From Fragum whitleyi (Eukaryota; Mollusca; Bivalvia; Cardiida; Cardiidae), in NCBI GenBank assembly GCA_948146395.1, contig OX411544.1, positions 34,430,457 through 34,494,456 of the forward strand: DNA of 64,000 nucleotides. Reading direction: 5' to 3'. Position numbers and translations under genes: made by a program. Shown here one piece after another: positions 38,401-46,199 of this stretch (position 1 is its first letter; each line of letters opens with the position of its first letter). The notes beneath the pieces are model-generated. The model was not told where the DNA came from and searched no databases. It saw only the letters and a program-made list of their open reading frames with translations.

Positions 38401-41400
38401 TTTGAGATATTCCTGCTAGTATGGCACAAGTTCAGGGAGTCTTAAACTGTCCTAAAGTGAATTTCATGAATTTTTCATCTCTGAAGTATTAGAACTTTTC
38501 TTCTACAAATGTTCTAGATCTTAAATCCCAAATCAGGCATACTTGTTCATTTTATTCAAGTGTTTTAAAGTTCCAAAACACATTTACAACTTTTCTAGAG
38601 CACTGAAAGTTCTAGAATCATTCTATAAAAGTTCTCAAAGAAGATATAAACCATATTTCAGGACAAAAAAGAGCTCAGCATGTTCTAGGTGAAAATGTGG
38701 ACACTACAGGTATATATCACATATCCAATTAATTGATTGAATGGAGTTTAACGCCCCTTTCAACATTTTTTCAGATATATCGCGGCCACTGGAGCACATA
38801 ACAATGTTTTCCTGGTATTTCTCTCACCAGTACAACTACCACATCCTTTCCTAGCCTCCAGCTGCTATCTCACATAGGTCTACAATTGTCAACCCATTGG
38901 TGAGTGACAAATCGTCAGAAAGAATGAGTGCCGCCAATCACATAACTGAATGGGCTAGACATAACTCATGACACAACTTAAAGAGACGAGACTCTTATAT
39001 TCTTTAACCCTTGTCATGCTGAACCCTGAATATTCCTTCTTTGGTAGGAGGTATAGACAAAGATCATCCTGCACCTATTTGCAGCCTGATCTTTGTCTGC
39101 AACACCTTCTTTTTTCCTTTTAAGGTACAATTGTTCATAAAATTAATTTTCCAAAAGAGAGATTGCCCTGCAAACTTGAAATCCAGGGCCTTCAGTACTT
39201 TGATAAGAGAGCAATTCTGAAAGAGGATTTTAACTTAGCATGACAAGGGTTAAGTATAAGTCACTTTTATAATGCACAATTTGTACAAAGCTTAGTTAAC
39301 AAATTCAATTACATTCACAAAAAGGGAACTTTTATGAGGTAAAAATATAGAATATCAACAACTAAATAACACAAATCCAAGATAAGATAATATTTTGACA
39401 AATTCAACCAAAGTTCAAGATTATTGTCAAACATGCTCCTCAAGTTGTACTTATGTCATAGGATATCATAAATGATTGTACACTTCAAACAAATTATTAA
39501 AAAAATACCTTTTCATATCTATAATACAGGTAGTATCATGTCTAAAGGAATGCTTTCAACTCATGAAATCATACACCAAACAGCTTATGAAAATTTCGAA
39601 GGTCATATGGTTACCAACATCGTGAAATTGACAAGGTGAATGATTTTGAAATGATTTTGGAATGAAATTGAATGAGTAGGACCGGTGAGTTGTCAGTGAA
39701 ATTAAAGGGATGTAATCCAATATCACTAATTTTGTTCAAGATGAACAAAATTAGTGATATTTATTACCTCCCTTTCATATAATATGCAAGCAAGTTCTAT
39801 AAAAAGCTTCGTTTTTCTTAAGAACAAATCAGATGCTAGTCATTTTAATTTTATCAGTGCAATTCTGATTTTGTCTTGCTATATTCATTTTCATTATAGT
39901 TTTTAATCTTAAGAGATTTTGAGTGTTTTTGAATGGTTTCGATTGAGATGAATGTCAATTTCACAATGTTACTAACTGTAGCACTTTTGGCCAGTGTTAA
40001 AAGAAATTGAATTGAAGGAAAAAGCAGCATTTTTATTTAATGAAACTATTGAATGAGCCTGTAAAAAAGATAATGAGCACAAAATATGGTTGCCTATGCT
40101 CAAAGGTTGAGTACTCAATGGTGAATGAAAATCAAAGTAAACAAGATGTGTTTGTGAAACACGAATGCCCCCGTAACAGCAATTTTGTTCAAGTTTGACC
40201 TTGACAGATGACCTTGACCTTGTCACATGACCTTGACCTGGGTACCAGCGGATGCGGGTCATTGCAATCTATCATCATGCCAAATATTAGATTTGTATCT
40301 TGAATAGGCTTGAAGATATTTGGCAATGTTAAGTTTTTTGGTTAACTTTTTGAGTTATTTGACCTTGACAGATGACCTTGACCTTGTCACATGACCTTGA
40401 CTTTGGTACCAGCAGATGCGGATCATTGAGATCTATCATCATGCCAAATATGAGCCTTGTATCTTGAAAAGGCTTCAAAATATTGGCAATGTTAAGTTTT
40501 TTGGTTAACTTTTGCAGACACACAGACAGACGGACAGACGGACAGATGGACAATGGTAAAACAATATGCCCCCGATCTTTCGATACGGGGGCATAAAAAG
40601 GGGGCATAATTGGCACAAAATGCTTCTAGAGTTATCCCCATTGATATTATAGGTTGCTTTTTTTTCTATGTGTACCATAAGTTTCAAATGAATGATTTTT
40701 TGTAAATATAGAACAATCTATCACAAAATGTCAAAGTTTTTGCACAGCAGGCTATAGCAATACTCCAGCTTTTCACCTGACAGCTGAGCTAATAATAGAA
40801 TTATTTAATGTGCTTCTTTTTTTCTTATTTTTGAGAGTATCTATATATGAATAGTGAATTATACATTTAAAAAAAATTCTTGATATTCAGGTATGTTACC
40901 AAATGAGAAAAAAGATATTACATTATGTCTGATCTAAGAGATAGGCAGTTACAGTATTTCTTCCCAACGAGCCCCCTTAAAGTCTGAATACAGATAAAAC
41001 TGTTCTGATAGCTGACGGCTTTGTCTACTTGAGACAACATTGGATAGGAATCAATAGATTTTTATCCAGTAGAAGATGATTATCAATCTCTAACAATGCG
41101 CTTTACTGCCGAGTCTCATCAATAAGAACAAAAGCTTGTCCTATTTATAATTCAAAACCACTTGACCTTCACACTGTGAGCGAGCTACAACCAGCTGAAT
41201 GTCGAGAGGATATACCCAGCTTAAGAAGGGTTTGACATTATGCAAGATCGTCAATTTTTAAATGGTAATTTCAAATGGACATTTTTCAGACCTTCAGAAT
41301 GAAACAAGATTTATCCAACTAAAAGCCAAATGCATACAAATTGTTCAAGATGTGTTTATAAACCATCTGTCTATCTGCACGAACTTAGCATATTGTCAAT

Positions 41401-44400
41401 TTCTTAAAGGTAGCTTTAAGGTACACTGTGTACAATGCTCATATTTGGCATTTTGATTTATAAATCTTTATGATTGGCATCTGTAGATACAAAGGTCATT
41501 TGTCAAGGTCAAATTTTTGTAAATGTTGTTACCAAATAACTCACCAATTCCAATTACTTCAGGACTTTCAATGATATAAGCCTCGTAATTGGCATGATGA
41601 CTGATTCAAATGATGTGCATAACAAGGTCAAGGTCATGAGACTAGGTCAATTGAACTGAGAATACATAATATAAATACGTGTAGATATTAACAAAAATAA
41701 CAAGATGTGTTTGTGAAGCACGAATGCCCCCGAAACAGCAATTTTTTAGAAATTTGACCTAGACAGATGACTTTGACCATGTCACATGACCTTGACCTTG
41801 GTACCTGTAGATGTGTATCATTGAAATCTAAAATCATACCAAATATGAGCATTGAATCTTGATTAGCCTCGAAAATATTGGCAATGTTAAGTTTTTTGGA
41901 TAAGTTTTGCTGACAGACAGACAGACAGACTAACAGACAGTCAATGGTAAAACAATATGCCCCTGATCTTTCCATGCTTGGGCATAAAAATGAGCATTTT
42001 CATTGATGTAATAAGTGATATGTTTTCCTAGTAGCAGTTGTTATTAAATGAGCATAGTATTGGTAATGGTAGATATATAAAATAACTGACTGTAGTCAGT
42101 AAAGTAGTTTTCCAAATAAGTCAGGTTTGTTACCTTTAAAGATCAATATAACAAAGTGAATGATTAAGCATGGGATTTCCATCATAAATAATTAACTATA
42201 CAATTAACCTTTTTTGAATAAATGTCTTAAATGATACTGCAGGTCTATAACTCTAGCTAATGCCTCTATAGATGTACAAACTTTAGTGAGTGATCAAAGG
42301 TCAATTTTGCCTATAACTGTATAGGCAAATTGACCTTTGATCACTCATTAAAATTTGTACATCTATTGAAGCATCTGAGCAGTAACGATACACAAGTTTG
42401 AGTGAGTAATCAATATTTAGCACAAAAAATATTATAAATGGTTTTAATCGATTAGAGTTTTGCGATGGGGGACCAAAACATCCTAAATACTTGTATATAG
42501 CTATATTCCAGCTGTACTTAAAACATTTTCCTGGTCAAATGAGGGGATGACCAGGGGTCAATTTGTTCTCACAAATGGCTATTAAGCAATAAAGACTGTT
42601 TGAATGGAGTTTTATGCCACTTTCAAAAATTTTTCAGTTATATCGAGGCAGGTGGATCACCTAACAATGGATTCCTGGTATTTCTCTGGCCAGTAACTAC
42701 CAAAAGTCACATCCTTTCCTAGCTTCCAGCTGCTATCTCACATAGGTTTTCTATTATCAACCCATCGGCAAAAGACAATTATAGTCAGAAAGAATGAGTG
42801 CCGCCGTCAGGGTTCAAACCCAGGACCATAAGATTGACAGTCTGACGCGCTACCAACTGGGCTTTGATGGCAGCTAGGCAATAAAGAGACAATCTGCATG
42901 TTGCATAAAGTGTCAACCACAAAGTCAGACTAGAGGGACTTTGTAGGTGAAACTTTTTTGCACTAGGCTGAATTCTCTGAATCTCAGTAATAATTGAAAT
43001 ATGTTTTTTGTAATGCAACCTCTAATTCACCTCTATTGACATCATTCTTTTTTTCAAATGTTCATTCTAAGGTGTCCTAGATGAAATGATCCTTTTTTGC
43101 ACAACTGGTCACTTTTATTTTTTTGAAAGTTGTTGACCACAAGTTTGCCATGTTTATTGTCTGCAGAACTTTTTACAGGTTACAAGGTCACCCCAAGGAT
43201 TTAACAGAACAAGTTGTGAACAACAGTTGGCTTTGAGGTCAATGCAAACAAGCTGGTCCATTGTATATGCATTTCGAGGGGTCAGTGCAACACTATTGCA
43301 AGTGCCTGAAAAAATTTAGGCACTTACAATAGTGTTGCACTAACCCCTTGATTTGCATTTGTTTGAAGTATTCAACCTTATTGCTTCTTCTTTGTATTCC
43401 ATAAGAAGTTTGCATATAGATATACTAGACAGGACTGTTTTTTCCAAATAAAGTCATTTAGTCATTTTGTTTGTGTGAGGAAACTGCATCTGATTATCGT
43501 CATGTAAGAACAAAGCAAAAAGCTCTGAATAAGAAAATTGAATTTTCTCTCGCTATGACAAAGCGAGGACGCTGGGGTATCTTTCAAAGAAAAAAAGATT
43601 CTAAAGTCTCCAACTCTAACATGACAGGGCTTGATGAATACAAGCCCTTAAACAAGGGTGTTGAAAAACGACTTTTCTCCACTTGTCCATGGACAAGCAA
43701 AAGTCAGTTTTCTACTTGTCCAGGATCAAAATGAACTTATGCCCTCAAAGAAATGAAGTGATGAATATTGAGAAAAACATTGTTTCTAATGCAGAAAATG
43801 CTGTAACCTGGCATTTTCTTCATTGAATACAATGTTTTCTTCCCTTTGATGCAAACAATAGGATGAGTTTTCTCCTAGATGTTTTAGTACTGTATCAAGA
43901 TTTGCTCTGGTATTTACTTGTCCACGGACAAGTGGCTAAGAAAAATGTACTCGCGCACAAGTGGAAAAGCCCATGTTGGAAAAGTCAGGCATGGGATTTC
44001 CACACCCCTGCCTTAAAGAATAAGTTCAAAATTCTCTAGCTCAAATATGGCAAAGTGAAAGACTGTGGTCTAGCTCTGATATTAGATTATGAGGACTGGA
44101 TCCATCTATTGATGTGCTTGCATAAAAAAGAGCACCACCTACATGTGCCAAAGCTCAGCTGCAAATGCTGAATAAAGCAGTGAAAAAGGGGGATCACTCT
44201 TATAAAAATGCTTTAAGAATTAGTCTGAATAGCTATTGTGATGTTGAACACACATGCAAATTTAAGATTCATGAAGATATCTTTAACAAAAACAGAGATA
44301 TGACCAAGGTTTAAGTTTGTGAAGCCAACAGGCCAATGCAAAATAATAACGCCGATTGATGTGAATCATATGGGTCAGAAACTACACCCCCCAACTATAT

Positions 44401-46126
44401 TGACCAATAATATAAATAATTAGTCTATATGGTGGTGGGGGGGGGGGGGGTAATTTAGGACCCCTTTGATGTGAATGACTCCAAGGACAAGTGATGACAA
44501 TACCTTGGTTTTTACAAAAACAGCCAAGCTTAAAATTGCATTTGTCAAATCTGAGGGTTTGTCGTAATATTTTTAATGTGGGCAGAACACAATTTAATAA
44601 TGAAGTGTAGTTTAAATCCATGGGATAAGCTTTTAAATCCCTTGTTATTTTGATCAAGCTGGACATGTGCCAATGACCATTTTATCATACAATAATGTGG
44701 GTAGGGGGATCAAACGACATAAAGAATGATTGATTAACAATACAAACTAATGAAGCATTCATCTAGAAAACTATGTACATAACTTGATCATATTACTAAA
44801 TATTATTGACAAATTGATTCATATGGAATTCTGCTCCTGCATGTGTTTTTTTAGGTATTTAACTTGTCGGGCAAAAAGGAACCATCTGGGTTCTAATTGA
44901 GAAAAGTGTTTATCCCTTAGACATACAGACTGACAATGGTTAAACAATGTGCCCCTGAAACTTCAGGGGACCTGTCAAATTTGCATCCGTCTCTTATATT
45001 CTCCAATGAAATTTAGAATGCACAAATATAAGTCTGAGACTGAAACAAGCTTATTGCTGGTAAGTCTAGAGAAGAGGGGAAGTTTATGTAACAAGAGCAC
45101 CGCCTACAGGTGCAATGCTTGGCTGCAGGTGCTGTATAATGCAAAAAATTCTAAGACAAAAAAGGGCATAAATCTTACAAAAATGCTTCCAGAGTTATCC
45201 CCCTTGATAGTCTGGGTAGCTCTTGTGATGGTGAACACACATGCAAAGTTTTATGAAAATATGTTCAATAATAAGAGTTTATGAACAAGATTAAAGTTTG
45301 TCATGCAAACGCCAACAATGCCAAGGTCACCATAATACCTCTGGTTTTCTTCAAAAATAGCAGAGCTAAAAAATTGTTGTTCTTTCATGACATTGATCGT
45401 GGCTGTATAAATATCTTAGGGTTAAGCTAAAAAATCTGAAAAATATTTGTGACCGGTCACACAAATAAGGACTACCAATTGGTAACTCAGTAAAATAAAT
45501 ATTTGAAAAAAAGAATTGCTCTAATGGAGCTCAACCTCAGGTCTTTTATCGAATATAAGAGGAAATAATGATCATTCTAGATTCAGAAAATATACAGAAG
45601 GTGAAAAGCATCGACGGAGCATGGCCAGTCTGACAAGGATCGATACTTTTTGCACTTCCAAGGTAGTCCCTTTTCACCTGATGCCTCACATTTGGTTGAT
45701 AGAGCTACCCCTTGTCATGCTGAATAAGTTTTGGCTAAAAATTTGCATAAAAATCAAAGGGCAAAAAGCGCTGAAAGTACCAACTGTAGGTCATTTTTAT
45801 TTGAAAAACTAAATCTTTTGACAATTCTGGTTTGAAAGTAAGAAACAGGTGGTGTAGACTAACATCAGACTGCACATATTTGCAGGCTGATGTTTGTCTA
45901 TAGCTCCTGCAAAAGCAGAAATATTCCGGGTTCAGCATGACAATTAGTAAGGGTTAAAATGATACAAGATATTGAACTAACCTTTGCGGCACATTCCTGC
46001 CATAAGACAGCGCTGATAGCGGCAGAATTGACAGCGAATGCGGCCTTGTTTAACTATATCACAATTACCACTACATTGACATGTAAAACTGGGCTCTCCG
46101 TCTTTTGTACAGCGTATGTAGAAACT
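26241..46126 (-). CDS. Two-DNA-binding-domain nuclear receptor (2DBD-NR), 5'-partial, 8 coding exons
   Basis: Ligand-regulated type transcription factor expected to act in the nucleus. Minus-strand exons 46126-45982, 38331-38225, 36085-35944, 34682-32953, 31315-31234, 29779-29519, 27637-27557 and 26407-26241 all have GT-AG borders and consecutive phases (0/1, 1/0, 0/1, 1/0, 0/1, 1/1, 1/1, 1/stop), total 2715 nt, 904 aa plus stop. Order of domains: second zinc finger of DBD1; a short linker (about 20 aa) containing KPETVQPAEGQ; a complete second DBD; an A/T-hook-like GRPKK extension; a ~480-500 aa low-complexity hinge; a canonical LBD with helix 3 signature, helices 7-11 and a weak AF-2. Two DBDs in tandem before one LBD is the hallmark of the 2DBD receptors known from flatworms, molluscs and some arthropods (family knowledge); the LBD looks NR1-like. 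The first finger of DBD1, the N-terminus, promoter and 5'UTR are not in the window. The joined model is my inference from splice signals; no transcript was available. Confidence 0.9.
26519..26763. mobile_element. MITE family F
   Basis: tgacccttcacacaaaaaaa ggaccatct at the left, agatggtctctttttgtgtg at the right. It lies ~110 bp upstream of the last coding exon of the receptor gene. Confidence 0.85.
27557..27637 (-). CDS. 2DBD-NR exon: LBD helix 9 region
   Basis: 81 nt, phase 1 in and out. Encodes DFTDLVYPEAIKDARRK and then IIVALQSYEL, the usual helix 8-9 connection and helix 9 pattern. Donor TTAG/gtaatc. Two acceptors lie 9 nt apart in tandem (tattttacag, then attttacag); the shorter version (27557-27628) would drop three residues in frame. 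I chose the longer one because it keeps the D-x-TDL spacing; this start is uncertain. Confidence 0.85.
29519..29779 (-). CDS. 2DBD-NR exon: LBD helices 4-8
   Basis: 261 nt, phase 1 at both ends. Acceptor tattttgcag/GC; donor GCCACAG/gtataa. Starts GFSNLHPDDKTFLCKN (helix 3-4 signature), then a stretch with NPIEKNFRDFWNWN, and ends ELGDRIYKTNMDMYEVASLAALLYIA, which fits helices 7-8 of NR1-type LBDs. No frame problem seen. Confidence 0.92.
31234..31315 (-). CDS. 2DBD-NR exon: LBD helix 3
   Basis: 82 nt (27 codons + 1). Acceptor tgtttttccag before GATGGTAGAAAC; donor CCAG/gtaaat. Encodes DGRNWQQIQMRIVKN followed by VKFATQIPG. With the next exon this gives FATQIPGFSNLHPDDKTFL, matching the nuclear-receptor LBD signature (aromatic-A-x4-G-F-x2-L-x3-D-[QK]-x2-L). 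Phases agree on both sides. Small but decisive for identifying an LBD. Confidence 0.9.
31400..32585. repeat. Repeat block in the intron before LBD exon 2
   Basis: Begins aagaggcccaagagggccag and ends gtccactggactttgtccag. Internal phrases tgtgcagtttggttgaattc, gagcatgtcccaagcatcat and tttcagagaagaag recur at ~150-180 bp spacing. It sits between the giant hinge exon and the helix 3 exon. Confidence 0.75.
32953..34682 (-). CDS. 2DBD-NR exon: giant hinge and LBD helix 1
   Basis: 1730 nt, 576 codons after the split codon, no stop. Acceptor catcctttcag/CC; donor GTACAG/gtaatt. Starts IKMGRPKKADG, completing the DBD2 extension. The bulk is disordered: Ser, Pro, Asn, Gln, His and Tyr rich, with a run of short repeats of the type SPGYMSS, HSPxY and SPxQ in the middle, and an acidic amphipathic patch EEEMDEILMMLQ near residue 120. 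VKQE fits a sumoylation consensus. The C-terminal ~90 residues become ordered: a basic RRINKRK patch, then DKQALLDHLQTSFKNMVNKY, which fits LBD helix 1. An unusually long hinge carried on one exon; typical receptor hinges are tens to ~200 residues. The upstream part of this open frame (to 34734) is intronic. Confidence 0.93.
34899..35254. mobile_element. MITE family G with inner hairpin
   Basis: aggggtgtggaaatacgagt ... ggaattccacacccct; next inwards cttgtccctggacaagt on both arms; centre tgaagaaaatgctggtatgc / agcattttcttcatt. Possible 5-bp target duplication gtgca. ~0.2 kb upstream of the giant hinge exon. Confidence 0.88.
35785..35862. mobile_element. Hairpin MITE, family A
   Basis: Same ~78-bp palindrome (gcacaacactattgtaagtg / cacttacaatagtgttg) as at 38120, in the intron before the giant hinge exon, ~80 bp from the DBD2 second-finger exon's donor. 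Confidence 0.85.
35944..36085 (-). CDS. 2DBD-NR exon: DBD2 second zinc finger
   Basis: 47 codons plus 1 nt. Acceptor tatattacag before AAATTTTTCCG; donor GAAG/gtatgt. Peptide KFFRRGLVENQSYVC continues to CGINPRNRNNCRYCRYQKC and NVGMSRE. C-x5-C-x9-C-x2-C zinc spacing is intact, followed by the standard GMSRE exit. With the previous exon the P-box reads CEGCKK; the sixth residue is Lys where most NR1 receptors have Gly. The next exon completes MSREAIKMGRPKK, a C-terminal extension resembling an A/T hook. Strongly supported as a receptor DBD. Confidence 0.95.
36405..36520 (-). repeat. Degenerate remnant of the 59-bp exon-tail array
   Basis: Two further copies of the exon-tail/donor unit (cttaccttgcag at 36411 and ccttaacttgcag at 36463, ~51 bp apart) lie on the far side of a ~1 kb repeat block (36.57-37.6 kb). 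They are strongly diverged in the part upstream of the donor. Suggests that the array once covered most of this intron and was later split by the repeat block. Confidence 0.7.
36570..37560. repeat. 161-bp tandem repeat block ending in ggac microsatellite
   Basis: accaagtttcaagaagatcc at 37120, 37281 and 37442 (period 161) with older, more diverged units before them (aagtttcatttaaat at about 36603 and 36742). Terminates in (ggac)n from about 37500 and then gatgacgccaatatacgtcc. It splits the 59-bp exon-tail array into two parts. The 100-aa minus-strand frame over its end is not a gene. Confidence 0.87.
37624..38224 (-). repeat. 59-bp tandem array of zinc-finger exon tail plus 5' splice site
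   Basis: Within the intron downstream of the DBD2 first-finger exon the motif ccttgcagccttcacatg (minus strand: exon end ...TGTGAAGGCTGCAAG/gtaagg) recurs at about 37624, 37684, 37722, 37781, 37840, 37899, 37958, 38017 and 38078, and then as the real exon at about 38218. The central copies have an exact 59-bp period. Each good unit carries ~47 nt of exon sequence (encoding [16 protein letters not shown]), an intact GTAAG donor in most, and ~10 nt of intron. Copies at the 37624 and 37684 end are degenerate; the unit at 37958 has a damaged exon end. 59 is not a multiple of 3 and no unit has an acceptor, so these are not extra exons. Confidence 0.95.
38120..38199. mobile_element. 80-bp hairpin MITE (family A) inside the exon-tail array
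   Basis: Near-perfect inverted repeat: ggtcagtgcaacact on the left, agtgttgcactgacc on the right, with a short AT loop. It interrupts a unit of the 59-bp array between ...caaaatg and tgccatt, with TA on both sides; uninterrupted units read caaaatgTAtgcc, so the TA is the target-site duplication. TA duplication and hairpin form fit a Tc1/mariner-type MITE. Confidence 0.9.
38225..38331 (-). CDS. 2DBD-NR exon: linker and DBD2 first zinc finger
   Basis: 107 nt (2 nt + 35 codons). Acceptor ctttcag before AAAAACCAGAG; donor GGCTGCAAG/gtaagg. Encodes the linker KPETVQPAEGQ and then finger 1, [22 protein letters not shown], with the four zinc ligands in C-x2-C-x13-C-x2-C spacing and P-box start CEGCK. 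Read through the donor, the frame stops after 9 more codons, so the donor must be used. The last ~47 nt of this exon and its donor are repeated about ten times in the intron immediately downstream (see the 59-bp array); this copy is the functional one because it alone is linked to the first CxxC pair and a splice acceptor. Confidence 0.95.
38737..38938 (-). mobile_element. SINE copy lacking the tRNA head
   Basis: Minus-strand SINE body from the tail (gaatggagtttaacgcc) to gagtgccgcc, then unrelated sequence, so the tRNA part is missing. Lies ~0.4 kb upstream of the DBD2 first-finger exon. Confidence 0.85.
39004..39253. mobile_element. MITE family E
   Basis: ttaacccttgtcatgctgaa ... ttagcatgacaagggttaa, with core gacaaagatcatcctgcacc / gcctgatctttgtctgc. 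Lies in the DBD1-DBD2 intron. Confidence 0.9.
39617..39982. mobile_element. MITE family H
   Basis: aacatcgtgaaattgacaag at the left pairs with aatgtcaatttcacaatgtt at the right; centre tatcactaattttgttcaag / gaacaaaattagtgatatt. Lies in the DBD1-DBD2 intron. Confidence 0.87.
40138..40600. repeat. Dispersed repeat rich in tgaccttgacc
   Basis: caagatgtgtttgtgaaaca, cgaatgcccccg, two tandem units with tgaccttgacagatgacctt and tgccaaatatgag, then a cagacagacggacagac tail and ccccgatctttcgatacggg. A second copy of the same family lies at 41698-41990. Frames of ~95 aa here are repeat-derived. Confidence 0.8.
41698..41990. repeat. Dispersed repeat, second copy
   Basis: Shares acaagatgtgtttgtgaa, cgaatgcccccgaaacagca, gtcacatgaccttgacctt, gcaatgttaagttttttgg and an (acag)n tail with 40138-40600, but has a single unit. 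Confidence 0.82.
42240..42412. mobile_element. Palindromic MITE, family I
   Basis: Centre aaaggtcaattttgcctata / tataggcaaattgaccttt with flanking agtgatc / gatcact; outer tagatgtacaaa / tttgtacatcta arms. Sister copy near 54490-54590. Confidence 0.85.
42596..42877 (-). mobile_element. tRNA-derived SINE, full length
   Basis: Minus-strand copy with tail, body and whole tRNA-like head (gtgccgccgtcagggttcaa ... gctaccaactgggc). Flanking direct repeats gcaataaaga at 42586-42595 and 42878-42887. In the DBD1-DBD2 intron. Confidence 0.87.
43274..43351. mobile_element. Hairpin MITE, family A
   Basis: Palindrome gtgcaacactattgcaagtg / cacttacaatagtgttgcac; member of the 80-bp TA-targeting family, in the DBD1-DBD2 intron. 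Confidence 0.85.
43652..44011. mobile_element. MITE family G
   Basis: aagggtgttgaaaaacgact ... gggatttccacacccctgc, with arms cttgtccatggacaag / cttgtccacggacaagt and the same cattttcttcatt centre. The 87-aa plus-strand frame partly in it is not supported. Confidence 0.85.
44100..45370. repeat. Dispersed repeat pair with ttatccccctt and gatggtgaacacacatg
   Basis: Two copies (about 44125-44345 and 45093-45370) of a ~250-bp repeat: agcaccgcctacaggtgcaa, gcagtgaaaaaggggg or gggcata, atgcttccagagttatcccc, cttgtgatggtgaacacaca and tgccaaggtcacc. A third copy is in the intron at 26910-27180, and a fourth, weaker, at 40590-40800. Between them is a poly-G run at 44433-44450. Frames here are not genes. 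Confidence 0.75.
45449..45692. mobile_element. MITE family F
   Basis: tgaccggtcacacaaataag at the left and aaggtagtcccttttcacct at the right, with internal ggagcatggccagtctgac matching the family core. Confidence 0.8.
45704..45956. mobile_element. MITE family E
   Basis: taccccttgtcatgctgaat ... ttcagcatgacaattagtaa with core agactaacatcagactgcac / ggctgatgtttgtctatagc. It abuts the DBD1 second-finger exon, ending ~25 bp from its donor. Confidence 0.85.
45982..46126 (-). CDS. 2DBD-NR exon: DBD1 second zinc finger
   Basis: 48 codons plus 1 nt. Acceptor ctgatttcag before AGTTTCTAC; donor AAAG/gttagt. The peptide begins SFYIRCTKDGEPSFTC and runs into CDIVKQGRIRCQFCRYQRC and then LMAGM. The second-finger spacing C-x5-C-x9-C-x2-C is intact, with an extra Cys inside the x5 loop. 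The exon begins exactly after the position of the P-box lysine, the classical conserved intron site. DBD1 is divergent: FYIR replaces the usual FFRR. Phase 1 at the donor matches the phase of the DBD2 first-finger exon 7.6 kb downstream, so direct splicing gives a short DBD1-DBD2 linker. Clear homology to receptor DBDs; the exact subfamily rests on the two-DBD arrangement. Confidence 0.92.
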
Positions 46127-46199
46127 CTGAAATCAGATGAAAATTGTACGTAATACGTCAACACAATTTAACCCATAAGAAGAGAATCAAGTTAATGAA

